Shown one piece after another: positions 18,091 through 27,462 of a stretch of 64,000 nt of DNA. Position 1 is the stretch's first letter. Each line of letters begins with the position of its first letter. The stretch comes from Sphingopyxis sp. JAI128 (GTDB lineage Bacteria > Pseudomonadota > Alphaproteobacteria > Sphingomonadales > Sphingomonadaceae), in NCBI RefSeq assembly GCF_014207235.1, contig NZ_JACHDA010000004.1:298501-362500 (forward strand), read 5' to 3'. The notes beneath the pieces were generated by a model that worked only from the letters and a program-made list of their open reading frames with translations, had not been told where the DNA came from and did no database searches. Made by a program: the position numbers and the translations under genes.

Positions 18091-19458
18091 CTAGACGATA
18101 TGGCCGGCCGTGCCGCCGGGCGCCCAGAGCCCGGCGGCGAGCCGGTGCAGCGCGCGCGACAGGGTGCGGCGGTCGATCGTGCCGCCGAACGAGACGCGGA
18201 GCGCTTTGGACACGTCCCCCGATACGGCAAAGCGGTCCGACCCCACCGCCGACAGCCCTTCGAGCGCGAGCGTGGCGGCAAGCACGTCGGGATTGCTGTC
18301 TTCGGGCAGCGAGAGCCACAGGTGATAGCCCTGCGGATGACCCGCGTGGCGACCGTCGCCCAGCACCGTGTGCGCCAGCTTCTGGCGCCATGCTGCTTCC
18401 TTGCGCACCGCGCCGACCAGCCGATCGAAGCTGCCGTCGGCGAGCCAGAGCGAGACCATCGCGACGTTGAGCGGCGGCGCCATCACCGTGCTTTCATGCT
18501 GGCACGCCGCGAGCTGCATCGCTTCGGCGACGCCCGGCGCGCGGACGAAGCCGACGCGCAGCGCGGGAGAGATGATTTTCGCCATGCTCGCGACATACCA
18601 GCCGCTTTCGGGCGCGAAGCTGGTGATCGCGGGCAACGGCGCATCGGGCAGGAGGCCATAGGCATCGTCTTCGATGATCTGGACCCCCGTTTCGCGCGCC
18701 CAGGCCGCGATCGCGCGCCGTTCCGCAGTCGCGATGGTCGTCGTGGTCGGATTGTCGTTCGTCGGGACGACGTACAGCGCGCGCAGCGGCGCGGCGGCGT
18801 GTGCCGCCTCGAGCGTGTCGGCGCCGATTCGCGCCAGCGGGACGAGCGTGACGCCGATCCGCCGCGCCAGCGCGAGAAAGCCGGGGTAGACGAAGCGCCC
18901 GCAGGCGACGCGGTCGCCGGGCCTCAGGATCGCGGCCGCGATCGCGTGCAGCGCATTCTGGCCGCCCGCGGTGACGACGATCTGTTCGGCGTCGGACGAC
19001 AGGCCGGTGCGCGCTATCAGGGCGGCGCCGGTCTCGCGGTCGGCGGCCGCGCCGCCGGGCCGCTGATAGTGGAGCCGCGCCATATTGCCGCCCTGCGCCA
19101 GCGCTGCCAGCGCGGTCGTCATTGCCTCCGGCAGGCCGGCACCCTCGGCGACCGGCGGGCTGTTCATCGCAATGTCGTTCTGCGCTGTGGTGGCGACCTG
19201 TCCCGATCGCGCGTCTTCACCGATGAAACTGCCGGCGCGGCCGCGCGCGACGATCAGGCCGCGGCGGCGCGCAAGGTCATAGGCTTTCGTGACGGTGGTG
19301 AGGTCGATCCCGAGCCGCGCGGCAAGATCGCGCTGCGGGGGCAGGCGGTCGCCGTGGCGAAGCTCGCCGCTGGCGACGGCGGCGGCGATCGCGGCGGTCA
19401 CCGCTCTATATTTGGGACCTGCGGCGCCCGTTATGTCGGGCGTCCAGCTAATCGCCAT
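18091..19458 (-). CDS. MocR-type (GntR/aminotransferase fusion) transcriptional regulator
   Basis: The 455-residue protein joins an N-terminal GntR winged helix (about residues 14-80, with LPPQRDLAARLGIDLTTVTKAY) to a fold-type I aminotransferase domain. The PLP-binding lysine is probably Lys294 in SMAKIISPALRVGF, and the PLP phosphate region TAGGQNAL is near 163-170. MocR proteins sense PLP or amino compounds and control adjacent genes. The gene shares 11 bases with the upstream DUF983 gene and is tail-to-tail with the GH97 gene eight bases away, so it probably belongs with DUF983. Its target is unknown. Confidence 0.92.
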   Translation of the reverse strand: MAISWTPDITGAAGPKYRAVTAAIAAAVASGELRHGDRLPPQRDLAARLGIDLTTVTKAYDLARRRGLIVARGRAGSFIGEDARSGQVATTAQNDIAMNSPPVAEGAGLPEAMTTALAALAQGGNMARLHYQRPGGAAADRETGAALIARTGLSSDAEQIVVTAGGQNALHAIAAAILRPGDRVACGRFVYPGFLALARRIGVTLVPLARIGADTLEAAHAAAPLRALYVVPTNDNPTTTTIATAERRAIAAWARETGVQIIEDDAYGLLPDAPLPAITSFAPESGWYVASMAKIISPALRVGFVRAPGVAEAMQLAACQHESTVMAPPLNVAMVSLWLADGSFDRLVGAVRKEAAWRQKLAHTVLGDGRHAGHPQGYHLWLSLPEDSNPDVLAATLALEGLSAVGSDRFAVSGDVSKALRVSFGGTIDRRTLSRALHRLAAGLWAPGGTAGHIV

Positions 19459-19888
19459 GCCGTTCGTCCGTCTCGCCCCGCGCGCGAGCGTTCAGCCTTG
19501 CCCACAAATGCTCGGTCCCCGATTCCTGCGCCTTGTTCACATATTGCGAGGCGACGAGCCAGCCCTTGATCGCGCGCAGGGGAAGGACGCAACCGATCAC
19601 CATGACCGGGATCGAAAATACCAGATGAACCCAGAGCGGAGGGTCATAGGCGATCTGGAGCCAGACGATCACGAAGGTCAGCGGAAAGGCGACGATGCAT
19701 TGCGAGAAAAAGGCCGGGCCGTCGTCGGGGGCGGCGAAGCTGTAATCGAGCCCGCAATGGTCGCAGCGATCGGCGAGCTTCAGCCACGAACGAAACATGG
19801 GACCCTTGCCGCATTCGGGACATTTCCCGTGCCAGCCAGCCCAGAGAATCCAGCGCAGCTTTTCGCTGCCGACATCGCCGATCGCCAT
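19448..19888 (-). CDS. DUF983 family membrane protein with zinc-ribbon cysteines
   Basis: The 146-residue protein has an N-terminal CPECGKG and a second RCDHCGL pair (about residues 25-47), giving a four-cysteine metal site, then the phrase DYSFAAPDDGPAFF, followed by two transmembrane helices (IVAFPLTFVIVWLQ and LVFSIPVMVIGCVLPL). This matches DUF983, a family of unknown function common in alphaproteobacteria. The ATG used has GGAG upstream; a longer frame lacks support. Its end overlaps the MocR start by 11 bases. The upstream side faces an AT-rich divergent promoter region. Confidence 0.85.
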   Translation of the reverse strand: MAIGDVGSEKLRWILWAGWHGKCPECGKGPMFRSWLKLADRCDHCGLDYSFAAPDDGPAFFSQCIVAFPLTFVIVWLQIAYDPPLWVHLVFSIPVMVIGCVLPLRAIKGWLVASQYVNKAQESGTEHLWARLNARARGETDERHGD

Positions 19889-20209
19889 TTTCGACTCCAA
19901 TAGGCACATTGTATGCCATGCAAATCGCACTATGGATTCGACCGATCACAATTTGAAGAGATAGATTTTCTCTTTTGTTTAATGTGGTAAACTTGAAAAT
20001 TCTGCCATTTATACGGCAATTTTGAACATATTTTGCCATGCAAAATCGGGCATTGTGCAATGTCCGGCGACGCCGTCTGTCAGTCCGCACAGGCCGGCCT
20101 TCGGCCCGGCGCGGCCGAAGCCGAAAGATGGGGTGGTCCCGCGCATCGTTTACGCCGCTTTTACCAGTCCTGGTGCATAGGATTTACCGATATTTGTGGC
20201 TGGGGATGA
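19889..20209. other. 321-base divergent intergenic region with an AT-rich core
   Basis: No gene was found between the DUF983 gene (minus) and the PAS-like gene (plus). Bases about 19900-20050 are strikingly AT-rich for this genome. The motif TGCCATGCAAA occurs twice in the same orientation (19914-19924 and 20034-20044), and the second copy lies in a perfect dyad (20031-20045). The DNA returns to normal high GC after 20060. It probably holds promoters for both flanking genes. Confidence 0.65.
20031..20045. promoter_or_regulatory. Dyad TTTTGC-CAT-GCAAAA, candidate operator
   Basis: Two perfect 6-base arms are separated by CAT, inside an AT-rich island upstream of the PAS-like gene. A related but imperfect copy lies at about 19912-19926. 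Symmetry and duplication suggest a binding site for a dimeric regulator; which one is unknown. Confidence 0.4.
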
Positions 20210-21535
20210 ATGATGGACAGCATGCGCGGCCTGCTTTCGGGCAGCCATGACCAGGATGACGGCGCGATCGACGCGCCCGCCGCGGTGGGCGTCGACGAAC
20301 GGCGGATGCAGGTACGCGCCTATAATTATTGGGCGTCGCTGCTGGGCGCCCGCGCCTATCCTGCGGTCGAGGACCTCGATCTCGACAGTGCCGATTTCGG
20401 CCCGCATTCGGTGCTGCTCGATTTCACGGCAGGCGTCGACAATCCCGGTATCGCCTTTCTGGGCGAGCGGTTGCGCGCCGAGTCGCAAATCGACGAGGAT
20501 GTCCATTATATCAGCCAGATACCCGGCCGCTCACTGTTGTCGCGCCTGACCGACCACTATCTGCAGATCATCGCCAACCGCGCGCCGATCGGTTTCGAAG
20601 CCGAGTTCGAAAGCGATCGCGGCGTCACCATCATGTACCGCGGCATCTTGCTGCCCTTTTCCTCGGACGACGACACGATCGATTTCATCATGGGCGTGAT
20701 CAACTGGAAGGAAGCGGTTGACGCTGGCCAGGCGGAAGAATTGCAATTGTCGGTCGAACAGGCGCTGCGCACCGCGGCGCCGCTGACCGCGCCCGTGCCC
20801 GTATGGGCCGACGGCCCCGATTCGGAGCATCTCGACGACGATGCGGTCCCCGGCTTCGCCGTGCTCGGCGACGGCGCCGCCGTTGATACCGGCGCCATCG
20901 CCGAAGAGATTGCTTCGACCGAGCCCGGCGACGATGCCGAACTGGCCGACTGGCTGGCGGTCGCGCGCGAAACCGCCGAGCGGGCGATCGCCGCCGACAG
21001 CCGCAGCCGCGGCGCCCTTTACCAGGCGGTCGGCAAGGCGTGGGATTTCGCGCTTGCCGCCGAAGACCAGCCCGATGCTTTTGCTGCCCTGCTCGACGAC
21101 GCCGGGCTGGCGGCGCAGAAACGCGCGCCGATGACTCCGATCGTGAAACTTGTTTTTGGCGCGACCTATGACAAGACGCGCCTTGCCGAATATGCCTGCG
21201 TATTGGGGCACGCCAAGCAGGAAGGCATCGGGCGCGGCGACCTTGCCGCCTATCTCGATCGCTATCCGGGCGGGCTCAAAGGGGTGGTCAAGGATGCGCG
21301 CGCGCGCCGCAGGCCCGCGGGCGTCGCCGATCGCCCCGACGCCAAGATGGACGCGCTGCGCCGCGCGCAGCCTGCGGTCATCCTGGAGCATGATGCGGGC
21401 GAGGCTGAATTCGTGATGCTGATCGCGCGCGCGATGCCGGGGGGGCATATCGGGATCGTCGCCAAGGCAGCCGACGACCCGGCGCTGGTCGCCAAACTGG
21501 CCAAAAAGGCGGTGCCGATCGCGCCGGGCGGCTGA
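20210..21535 (+). CDS. PAS-like (PAS_5) domain protein of unknown function
   Basis: The 441-residue protein has an N-terminal PAS_5-type domain (about residues 30-165, with YNYWASLLGARAYPAVEDLD and a PIGFEAEF/YRGILLPF core), which in other alphaproteobacteria is found in sensory or uncharacterised proteins. The rest (about 225-440) is acidic then basic and matches nothing I recognise; it includes LVFGATYDKTRLAEYACVL and an Arg-rich KDARARRRPAG stretch. No helix-turn-helix, kinase or cyclase motif is visible. Two adjacent ATGs (20210, 20213) could start it. It stands alone between an AT-rich divergent promoter and the glutamate dehydrogenase gene. Confidence 0.75.
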   Translation: MMDSMRGLLSGSHDQDDGAIDAPAAVGVDERRMQVRAYNYWASLLGARAYPAVEDLDLDSADFGPHSVLLDFTAGVDNPGIAFLGERLRAESQIDEDVHYISQIPGRSLLSRLTDHYLQIIANRAPIGFEAEFESDRGVTIMYRGILLPFSSDDDTIDFIMGVINWKEAVDAGQAEELQLSVEQALRTAAPLTAPVPVWADGPDSEHLDDDAVPGFAVLGDGAAVDTGAIAEEIASTEPGDDAELADWLAVARETAERAIAADSRSRGALYQAVGKAWDFALAAEDQPDAFAALLDDAGLAAQKRAPMTPIVKLVFGATYDKTRLAEYACVLGHAKQEGIGRGDLAAYLDRYPGGLKGVVKDARARRRPAGVADRPDAKMDALRRAQPAVILEHDAGEAEFVMLIARAMPGGHIGIVAKAADDPALVAKLAKKAVPIAPGG

Positions 21536-21710
21536 TACCGCGCGCTGGGAGCGTTCACGCAACAGACAATCCCAAAATTGAAATATTTTTACGCGCCCCG
21601 GCGAACGAGGCTTGAGCCGCGCGCGCCACAGGCGCATAGGGGCGGCAGCGAACGGACCCCCGCCGATCGTCGGCTGGGATCCCCCTCTTTGGTTCGGGAT
21701 GCTGCACTTT

Positions 21711-24700
21711 ATGCCTCAGACTACGTCCGACACGCCGGAAACGGACACGCCGACCTCCACCGTCAAAATCCCGCCTAAAGTCGCCGCTGCCTATCTGGCC
21801 GCGCTCGCCGGCAGCGCGCTGCCCGGCGAAGGCGATGATATGGACAAGGCCGCGCTCAGCGAAGCGAGCCAGTTCGCCGCGCGTGCCGCGCTCGACCGCG
21901 CCGTCGAAACCCCGTCGCTGCTGCTCGAACCGATCGCCGCCGACGGCACCGACCGCCGGATGCGGCTCGCCATCATCAACGACGACATGCCCTTCCTCGT
22001 CGATTCGACCTCGCAGGCGGTCGCTGCGCAGGGACTCGTCGTCCACCGCATCCTCCACCCCGTCGTCGCGGTGAAGCGCGATGCGAAGGGCCATTTGCAG
22101 GAAGCGGGCGAAGGTCCCGCGCGCGAGTCGGTGATCTATATGGAACTCGAGCGCGGCGACGCGCGCGCGCGCCGGCGCCTGCTCGACGGGCTCGAGGCGG
22201 CGCTGCGCGACGTGCGTGCCGCGGTCCGCGACTGGCGAGCGATGCGCGCGGCGATGCTTGCCGACGCCGCGATGCGCGTCGAGGGCGAAGGCGCCGAGCT
22301 GTTGCGCTGGTTCGAAGGCGGGTCGATGACCCAGCTCGGCCATGAATGGCGCACGCGCGACGGCAAGGCGCAGGATCGGCTCGGCATCAGCGAGAGCAGC
22401 GACAGCCAGCTTTTGTCACCGGCGGCGCTGGAAGCCGCCTTCGCCTGGTTCGACGCCCAGAACAAGACGGGGGGCGGCCCGGCGCCGCTGCTGATCAAGT
22501 CCAATCGTTTGTCGGCGGTCCACCGCCGCGTGTTGCTCGACCTTGTCATCGTCCCCGAATTGAAGGGCAAGAAGGTCGAGCGCCTGTCGATCCATGCCGG
22601 TTTGTGGACCAGCCAGGCCTTGTCGACGCCGCCCGCCAAGGTGCCGGTGCTGCGCGCGCAGCTCGACGCGTTGATGGCGAAATTCGGGTTCGATCCGTCG
22701 GGTCATGCGGGCAAGGCGCTCGCGCACGCGCTCACCGCGCTGCCGCACGACCTGCTCATCGCGTTCGACAGCGCCTCGCTCGAAGAGCTGGTGCTGACCT
22801 CCATGTCGATCACCGACCGGCCGCGGCCGAAGCTGGTGATGGTGCAAAGCGCGCTCGGCCGACATCTGTTCGCCTTCGTCTGGCTGCCGCGCGACGAAGT
22901 CTCGACCGGCCGCCGCATCGCGGTGGAAGCGATGCTGGTTCGCGAAGCGAAAGCGGGGGTGATCGGCTGGACGATGGTGCTCGAGGATGGCGGCGCGGCG
23001 CTGCTGCGTTACACGCTCGACCTGCGCAGCGGCGGCGTCGTCCCCGACACCGAGACACTCAACGCGCAGCTCGAACAGATGGTGCGCGGCTGGCAGCCCG
23101 AAGTCGAGGCGGCGCTGGCGAAGCGCGGCGACCCGGGCCGCGCCGCGGCGCTGGCGGCGCGCTTTGCGGCGACCTTTCCGCCGAACTACCGCAACCTCTA
23201 TAACCCGGAAGAAGCGGCGCGCGACATATTGCGCCTGCGCGATCTCGACGCGGACAATCCGCGCAGCGTGCGCCTTGCGCGCAAGAGCCTCGACGGCGAC
23301 GACCGGCTCCGGCTCAAGGTGTATAGCGCGGCGGGTCCGCTCGCGCTCTCCGACGTCGTCCCCGCGCTCGAACATTTTGGTTTCCAGGTGCTCGAGGAAA
23401 TTCCGACGACGCTCGGCCTGACGCGCGTGTCGGGCATCGATGGCGAGGACGAGCCGCCGATCGTGATCCACGACTTCACGCTGCGCCTGCCCGCCAATGT
23501 CGACGAACTTGCGCTGCTTCCCTACGCCGGGGTGCTCGAAGGCGCGATCGCCGCGGTTCTGGACGGCCGCGCCGAAAATGACGCGTTCAACGAACTGGTG
23601 CTCACCAACCAGACCGACCCGGGCGCGATCGTCTGGCTGCGCGCCTGGTTTCGTTACCTGCGTCAGGGCGGTTCGGCCTATGGCATGGACACGGTAGTCA
23701 GCGCACTGCGTCACGCGCCCGCGCTTACTGCCGCGCTGATCGAGCGCTTCCGCGCGCTGCACGACCCCAAGGCGCGCGATGCCAAGCGCGCCGAAGCGCT
23801 GGAAGCCGAGATTCTCGCCGATTTCGCCGACATCAAATCGATCGACGAGGACCGCATCCTGCGCCTGTTCCACGCTGTGGTCAGCGCGACCTTGCGCACC
23901 AACGCCTTCGCCCCCGCAGCGGCAGAAGCGCTGGCTTTCAAGATCGATTCGAGCCTGATCCCCGGCCTGCCAAAGCCGCTGCCCTGGCGCGAGGTGTGGG
24001 TCTATTCCCCGCGCGTCGAGGGTATTCACCTGCGCGCCGGTCCGGTTGCGCGCGGCGGGTTGCGCTGGTCCGATCGCCGCGACGACTTCCGCACCGAAAT
24101 CCTCGGGCTGATGAAAGCGCAGCGCGTGAAGAACGCCGTCATCGTGCCGACCGGCGCGAAGGGCGGCTTCTACCCCAAGGCGCTCCCCGATGCCGCGCTC
24201 GACCGCGATGCATGGTTCGCCGAGGGCACCGAATGCTATCGCATCTTCATCCGCTCGCTGCTGTCGATCACCGACAATCTGGTCGGCGGCACGGTGGTGC
24301 ATCCGAAGGGCGTGGCGATCCTCGACGGCGACGATCCCTATTTCGTCGTCGCCGCCGATAAGGGCACCGCGACATTCTCCGACATCGCCAACGCGCTCGC
24401 GATGGAGCGCGACTTCTGGCTCGGCGACGCCTTCGCGAGCGGCGGGTCGAAAGGTTATGACCATAAGGCGATGGGGATCACCGCCAAGGGCGCGTGGATT
24501 TCGGTCCAACGGCACTTCGCCGAAATGGGTATCGACGTGCAGACCGATACGATCCGCGTCGTAGGGTGCGGTGACATGTCGGGCGACGTGTTCGGCAACG
24601 GCATGCTGCTCAGCAAGGCGATCAAATTGTGCGCGGCCTTCGATCACCGTCACATTTTCCTCGACCCTGACCCCGATCCCGCGAAAAGCTGGAAGGAACG

Positions 24701-26429
24701 CGAACGGATGTTCGCGCTGCCGCGATCGAGCTGGGACGATTATGACAAGAAGCTGATCTCGAAGGGCGGCGGAGTCTTTCCGCGCAGCCAGAAGAGCATC
24801 CCGCTCTCTCCCGAAGTGCAGGCGCTGCTCGGCCTCTCGGTCAGCGAAATCGACCCCAGCTCGCTGATCTCGGCGATCCTGAAGGCATCGGTCGACCTGC
24901 TCTGGTTCGGCGGCATCGGCACCTATGTAAAGGCGGCGAGCCAGAATAATGCCGAGGTCGGCGATCCCGCCAACGACGCGCTGCGCGTCGATGCCGAGGA
25001 TTTGCGCGTCAAGGCGGTCGGCGAGGGCGCGAACCTCGGCGTCACGCAGGCGGCGCGCATTGCCTTCTCGGCGCACGGCGGGCGGATCAACACCGATTTC
25101 ATCGACAATAGCGCGGGCGTCGACTGTTCGGATAACGAGGTCAATATCAAGATCGCGCTCAACCGCGAAATGGCCGAAGGGCGGCTCGGCCAGGACGACC
25201 GCGACGCGCTGCTCGTCCGCATGACCGACAATGTCGCCGACCTTGTGCTCGAGAACAACCGGCTCCAGGCGCTCGCGCTGTCGATCGCCGAAAAGGGCGG
25301 ATCGGCGGCGGTGCCGTCGCTGGTGCGGATCATGGAAACGTTCGAGGGTGCGGGCCGGCTCGACCGCAAGGTCGAGGGGCTGGCCGCGAACGACGAATTG
25401 CTGCGCCGCGCGGGCGAAGGGCGCGGGCTGACGCGCCCCGAACTCGCGGTGCTGCTCTCGACCGCGAAGCTCGCGCTGCAGGACGCGATCGAACACAGCG
25501 GCCTGCCCGACGACCCGGCGCTGGCGAGCGACCTCGCCGCGGCCTTCCCCGCCGAGATGCAGCGCGACTTTGCGCAGGCGATCGCCGACCACCAGCTGCG
25601 CCGCGAGATCATCGCGACCAAGATCGCGAACCGCATCATCAACCGCATGGGTATCGTCCATCCCTTCGAACTGGTCGAAGAGGAAGGCTGCGCGCTCGGC
25701 GACATTGCCGCGGCCTTCGTCGCGGTCGAGCGCCTGCTCGACATGCCGGCGATCTGGGACGCTCTGGACGAGGCGAAGATCGACGAGGGCGTTCGCCTGT
25801 CGCTTTTCGCGCAGGCGGCGTCGGCGATGGCCTCGCAGATGGCGGATCTGCTGCGCGTCACCCAGACGCTGTCGCAGGCCGGGCCGGTCGTGGCGCGGCT
25901 CGAGCCGGGCGTCGATCGCCTGACCGCGGGCGTCGACTCGCTGCTCAGCCCCTCGGTCAAGCGCCAGTGGGACATGCTTGCGCAGCAATTGCTCGACGCC
26001 GGGGCGCCCGAGACACTGACCTCGGCGGTCGTCCGGCTGTTCAAGACCGACGGCGCGATCGGCATCGTCGATCTTGCCGAGCGGCGCGGCGACGACGAAG
26101 TCGCGGTGACACGCGCCTTCTCCCATTTGGGCGAAGCGCTCGGCCTCGACTGGGCGCAGACGCTGGCCGCGCATATGAGCCCCGCCGACCCGTGGGAGCG
26201 CCTGCTCGTCAACAGTCTTGCGCGCGATTTCCAGCAGATGCGGCTGGCCTTCCTTGGCGGGCTGCCGAAGGGCGACCTCGACGCCGCGGTGACCAAATGG
26301 CTCGCCGACCATGCACCGCGCGTCGAACAGTTCCGCAGCACGGTCGACCGCGCGCGGATGATCCCGAACCCCAACGGCGCGATGCTCTCGCATATCGCCG
26401 GGCAGGCGCGCGGATTGCTGGCGCGGTAA
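21711..26429 (+). CDS. NAD-specific glutamate dehydrogenase, large (180-kDa class)
   Basis: The 1572-residue protein matches the giant bacterial GDH family, normally about 1600 residues, that deaminates glutamate to 2-oxoglutarate and feeds amino-acid carbon into the TCA cycle. ACT-like regulatory segments fill the first 700 residues (DMPFLVDSTSQAVAAQGL is typical). The catalytic domain starts near residue 780 with GGLRWSDRRDDFRTEILGL and TGAKGGFYPK, followed by the NAD-binding region (VVGCGDMSGDVFGNGML). A long helical C-terminal domain follows. The ATG giving MPQTTSD was chosen; an in-frame ATG 12 bases earlier is possible and neither has a strong ribosome binding site. The preceding gap (21536-21710) probably carries its promoter. 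Confidence 0.95.
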   Translation: MPQTTSDTPETDTPTSTVKIPPKVAAAYLAALAGSALPGEGDDMDKAALSEASQFAARAALDRAVETPSLLLEPIAADGTDRRMRLAIINDDMPFLVDSTSQAVAAQGLVVHRILHPVVAVKRDAKGHLQEAGEGPARESVIYMELERGDARARRRLLDGLEAALRDVRAAVRDWRAMRAAMLADAAMRVEGEGAELLRWFEGGSMTQLGHEWRTRDGKAQDRLGISESSDSQLLSPAALEAAFAWFDAQNKTGGGPAPLLIKSNRLSAVHRRVLLDLVIVPELKGKKVERLSIHAGLWTSQALSTPPAKVPVLRAQLDALMAKFGFDPSGHAGKALAHALTALPHDLLIAFDSASLEELVLTSMSITDRPRPKLVMVQSALGRHLFAFVWLPRDEVSTGRRIAVEAMLVREAKAGVIGWTMVLEDGGAALLRYTLDLRSGGVVPDTETLNAQLEQMVRGWQPEVEAALAKRGDPGRAAALAARFAATFPPNYRNLYNPEEAARDILRLRDLDADNPRSVRLARKSLDGDDRLRLKVYSAAGPLALSDVVPALEHFGFQVLEEIPTTLGLTRVSGIDGEDEPPIVIHDFTLRLPANVDELALLPYAGVLEGAIAAVLDGRAENDAFNELVLTNQTDPGAIVWLRAWFRYLRQGGSAYGMDTVVSALRHAPALTAALIERFRALHDPKARDAKRAEALEAEILADFADIKSIDEDRILRLFHAVVSATLRTNAFAPAAAEALAFKIDSSLIPGLPKPLPWREVWVYSPRVEGIHLRAGPVARGGLRWSDRRDDFRTEILGLMKAQRVKNAVIVPTGAKGGFYPKALPDAALDRDAWFAEGTECYRIFIRSLLSITDNLVGGTVVHPKGVAILDGDDPYFVVAADKGTATFSDIANALAMERDFWLGDAFASGGSKGYDHKAMGITAKGAWISVQRHFAEMGIDVQTDTIRVVGCGDMSGDVFGNGMLLSKAIKLCAAFDHRHIFLDPDPDPAKSWKERERMFALPRSSWDDYDKKLISKGGGVFPRSQKSIPLSPEVQALLGLSVSEIDPSSLISAILKASVDLLWFGGIGTYVKAASQNNAEVGDPANDALRVDAEDLRVKAVGEGANLGVTQAARIAFSAHGGRINTDFIDNSAGVDCSDNEVNIKIALNREMAEGRLGQDDRDALLVRMTDNVADLVLENNRLQALALSIAEKGGSAAVPSLVRIMETFEGAGRLDRKVEGLAANDELLRRAGEGRGLTRPELAVLLSTAKLALQDAIEHSGLPDDPALASDLAAAFPAEMQRDFAQAIADHQLRREIIATKIANRIINRMGIVHPFELVEEEGCALGDIAAAFVAVERLLDMPAIWDALDEAKIDEGVRLSLFAQAASAMASQMADLLRVTQTLSQAGPVVARLEPGVDRLTAGVDSLLSPSVKRQWDMLAQQLLDAGAPETLTSAVVRLFKTDGAIGIVDLAERRGDDEVAVTRAFSHLGEALGLDWAQTLAAHMSPADPWERLLVNSLARDFQQMRLAFLGGLPKGDLDAAVTKWLADHAPRVEQFRSTVDRARMIPNPNGAMLSHIAGQARGLLAR

Positions 26430-26437
26430 CCAAATAC

Positions 26438-26569
26438 GCCCTCCCCTTCAGGGGAGGGCAGCGACCCTATTTGCAGCTGGGTGAGGGCCATCGACCTTAC
26501 GCTACGCCGATAGGCCTCACCCCAACCCAGTGGCAGGTCATCTGCCCGGGGGACGGATTACCTGCCACT
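26438..26569. repeat. Nested palindromic intergenic element
   Basis: Three inverted repeats lie side by side after the GDH gene: GCCCTCCCCT/AGGGGAGGGC (26438-26459, perfect), an imperfect pair around GGGTGAGG and CCTCACCC near 26480-26530, and AGTGGCAGGT/ACCTGCCACT (26529-26538 and 26560-26569, perfect). No T-run follows any of them. The layout resembles a REP/MITE-like repeat more than a simple terminator. Confidence 0.6.
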
Positions 26570-26604
26570 CCTGAAAGGGCAGCGGCTCTAGGAAGATTCC
26601 CGTC

Positions 26605-27462
26605 ATGCCGTTCCAGCCCCGCGTCGCGATCCTCGTCCCGGCGCCCGATTATGAAGAAAGGTGGCTGCCCGCCTTTGCCCGCAAGGCGGCGGCGCTGACC
26701 GCGGCCGGGCTGATCGTCGAGCCGCGCGCGTGGACCGATCCCGGCGACCTCGCGGGCCATGACCTCGTGCTGCCGCTGTTCGCCTGGGGCTATCAACGCG
26801 ATGTCGCGGCCTGGTATGCGCTGCTCGATCGGCTGGAGTCGGACCGCCTGCCGGTCGCCAATCCGGTCCCCGTGTTGCGCTGGAACAGCGACAAGGCGTA
26901 TCTGACCGAACTGGCGGCCAAGGGCGTCGCCGTGGTGCCGACGGTCGAGGTCGCGGCGCTGGACGATGCCAGCCTTGCCACGGCCCGCAACAAACTCGGC
27001 GCCGATGAAGTGGTGGTCAAACCCGCGATCTCGGGCGGCGCCGATGGGACGCACCGGATTGCGGCGAACGACGCGATCCCCCCCGATGCGCTCGGCCAGC
27101 GCCGTCTGGTCCAGCCGCTGATGCCGGGCATCCTGACCGACGGCGAGTTTTCGCTGTTCTTCTTTGCCGGCAAATTCAGCCACGCGATCGTCAAGCGGCC
27201 TGCCAGTGGCGATTTTCGTGTCCAGGAGCAGTTTGGCGGGCGCGAGACGGGATGGGAAGCGAGTGACGCGGCGCAGGCGCTGGCGGTGGCCACGCTGGCT
27301 GCCGCCCCCGCGCCGCCGGTCTACGCACGCGTCGATATGGTCGGCGACGCGACGGGCAGGCTTCATATCATGGAACTCGAACTGATCGAACCATCGCTGT
27401 TCCTGCACCACGCCCCCGACAAGGGCGCGGCCTTCGGGGCGGCGGTTTACGGCGTCATCTGA
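26605..27462 (+). CDS. ATP-grasp domain protein (RimK/glutathione-synthetase-like)
   Basis: The 285-residue protein has the arrangement of small ATP-grasp ligases: an N-terminal Rossmann-like part (VAILVPAPDYEERWLP), the phrase LRWNSDKAYLTELAAKGVAVVPT, an ATP-binding lysine region DEVVVKPAISGGADGTHRI, and a metal-binding end MELELIEPSLFL. Enzymes of this superfamily join a carboxylate to an amine or thiol through an acyl phosphate. Substrate is unknown; the family is usually annotated only as 'ATP-grasp protein' in sphingomonads. Its last 16 bases overlap the end of the convergent ribbon-helix-helix gene. Confidence 0.85.
   Translation: MPFQPRVAILVPAPDYEERWLPAFARKAAALTAAGLIVEPRAWTDPGDLAGHDLVLPLFAWGYQRDVAAWYALLDRLESDRLPVANPVPVLRWNSDKAYLTELAAKGVAVVPTVEVAALDDASLATARNKLGADEVVVKPAISGGADGTHRIAANDAIPPDALGQRRLVQPLMPGILTDGEFSLFFFAGKFSHAIVKRPASGDFRVQEQFGGRETGWEASDAAQALAVATLAAAPAPPVYARVDMVGDATGRLHIMELELIEPSLFLHHAPDKGAAFGAAVYGVI

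Noticed and set aside
15522..18281. A 919-codon minus-strand frame opposite the GH97 and GH13 genes.
   Set aside because: No domain or ribosome binding site; it is opposite two well-supported enzymes with intact catalytic residues.
22416..26393. A 1325-codon minus-strand open frame inside the glutamate dehydrogenase gene.
   Set aside because: It is an antisense shadow with Arg/Glu/Asp/Gln-rich composition and no recognisable domain, while the plus-strand GDH motifs are clear.
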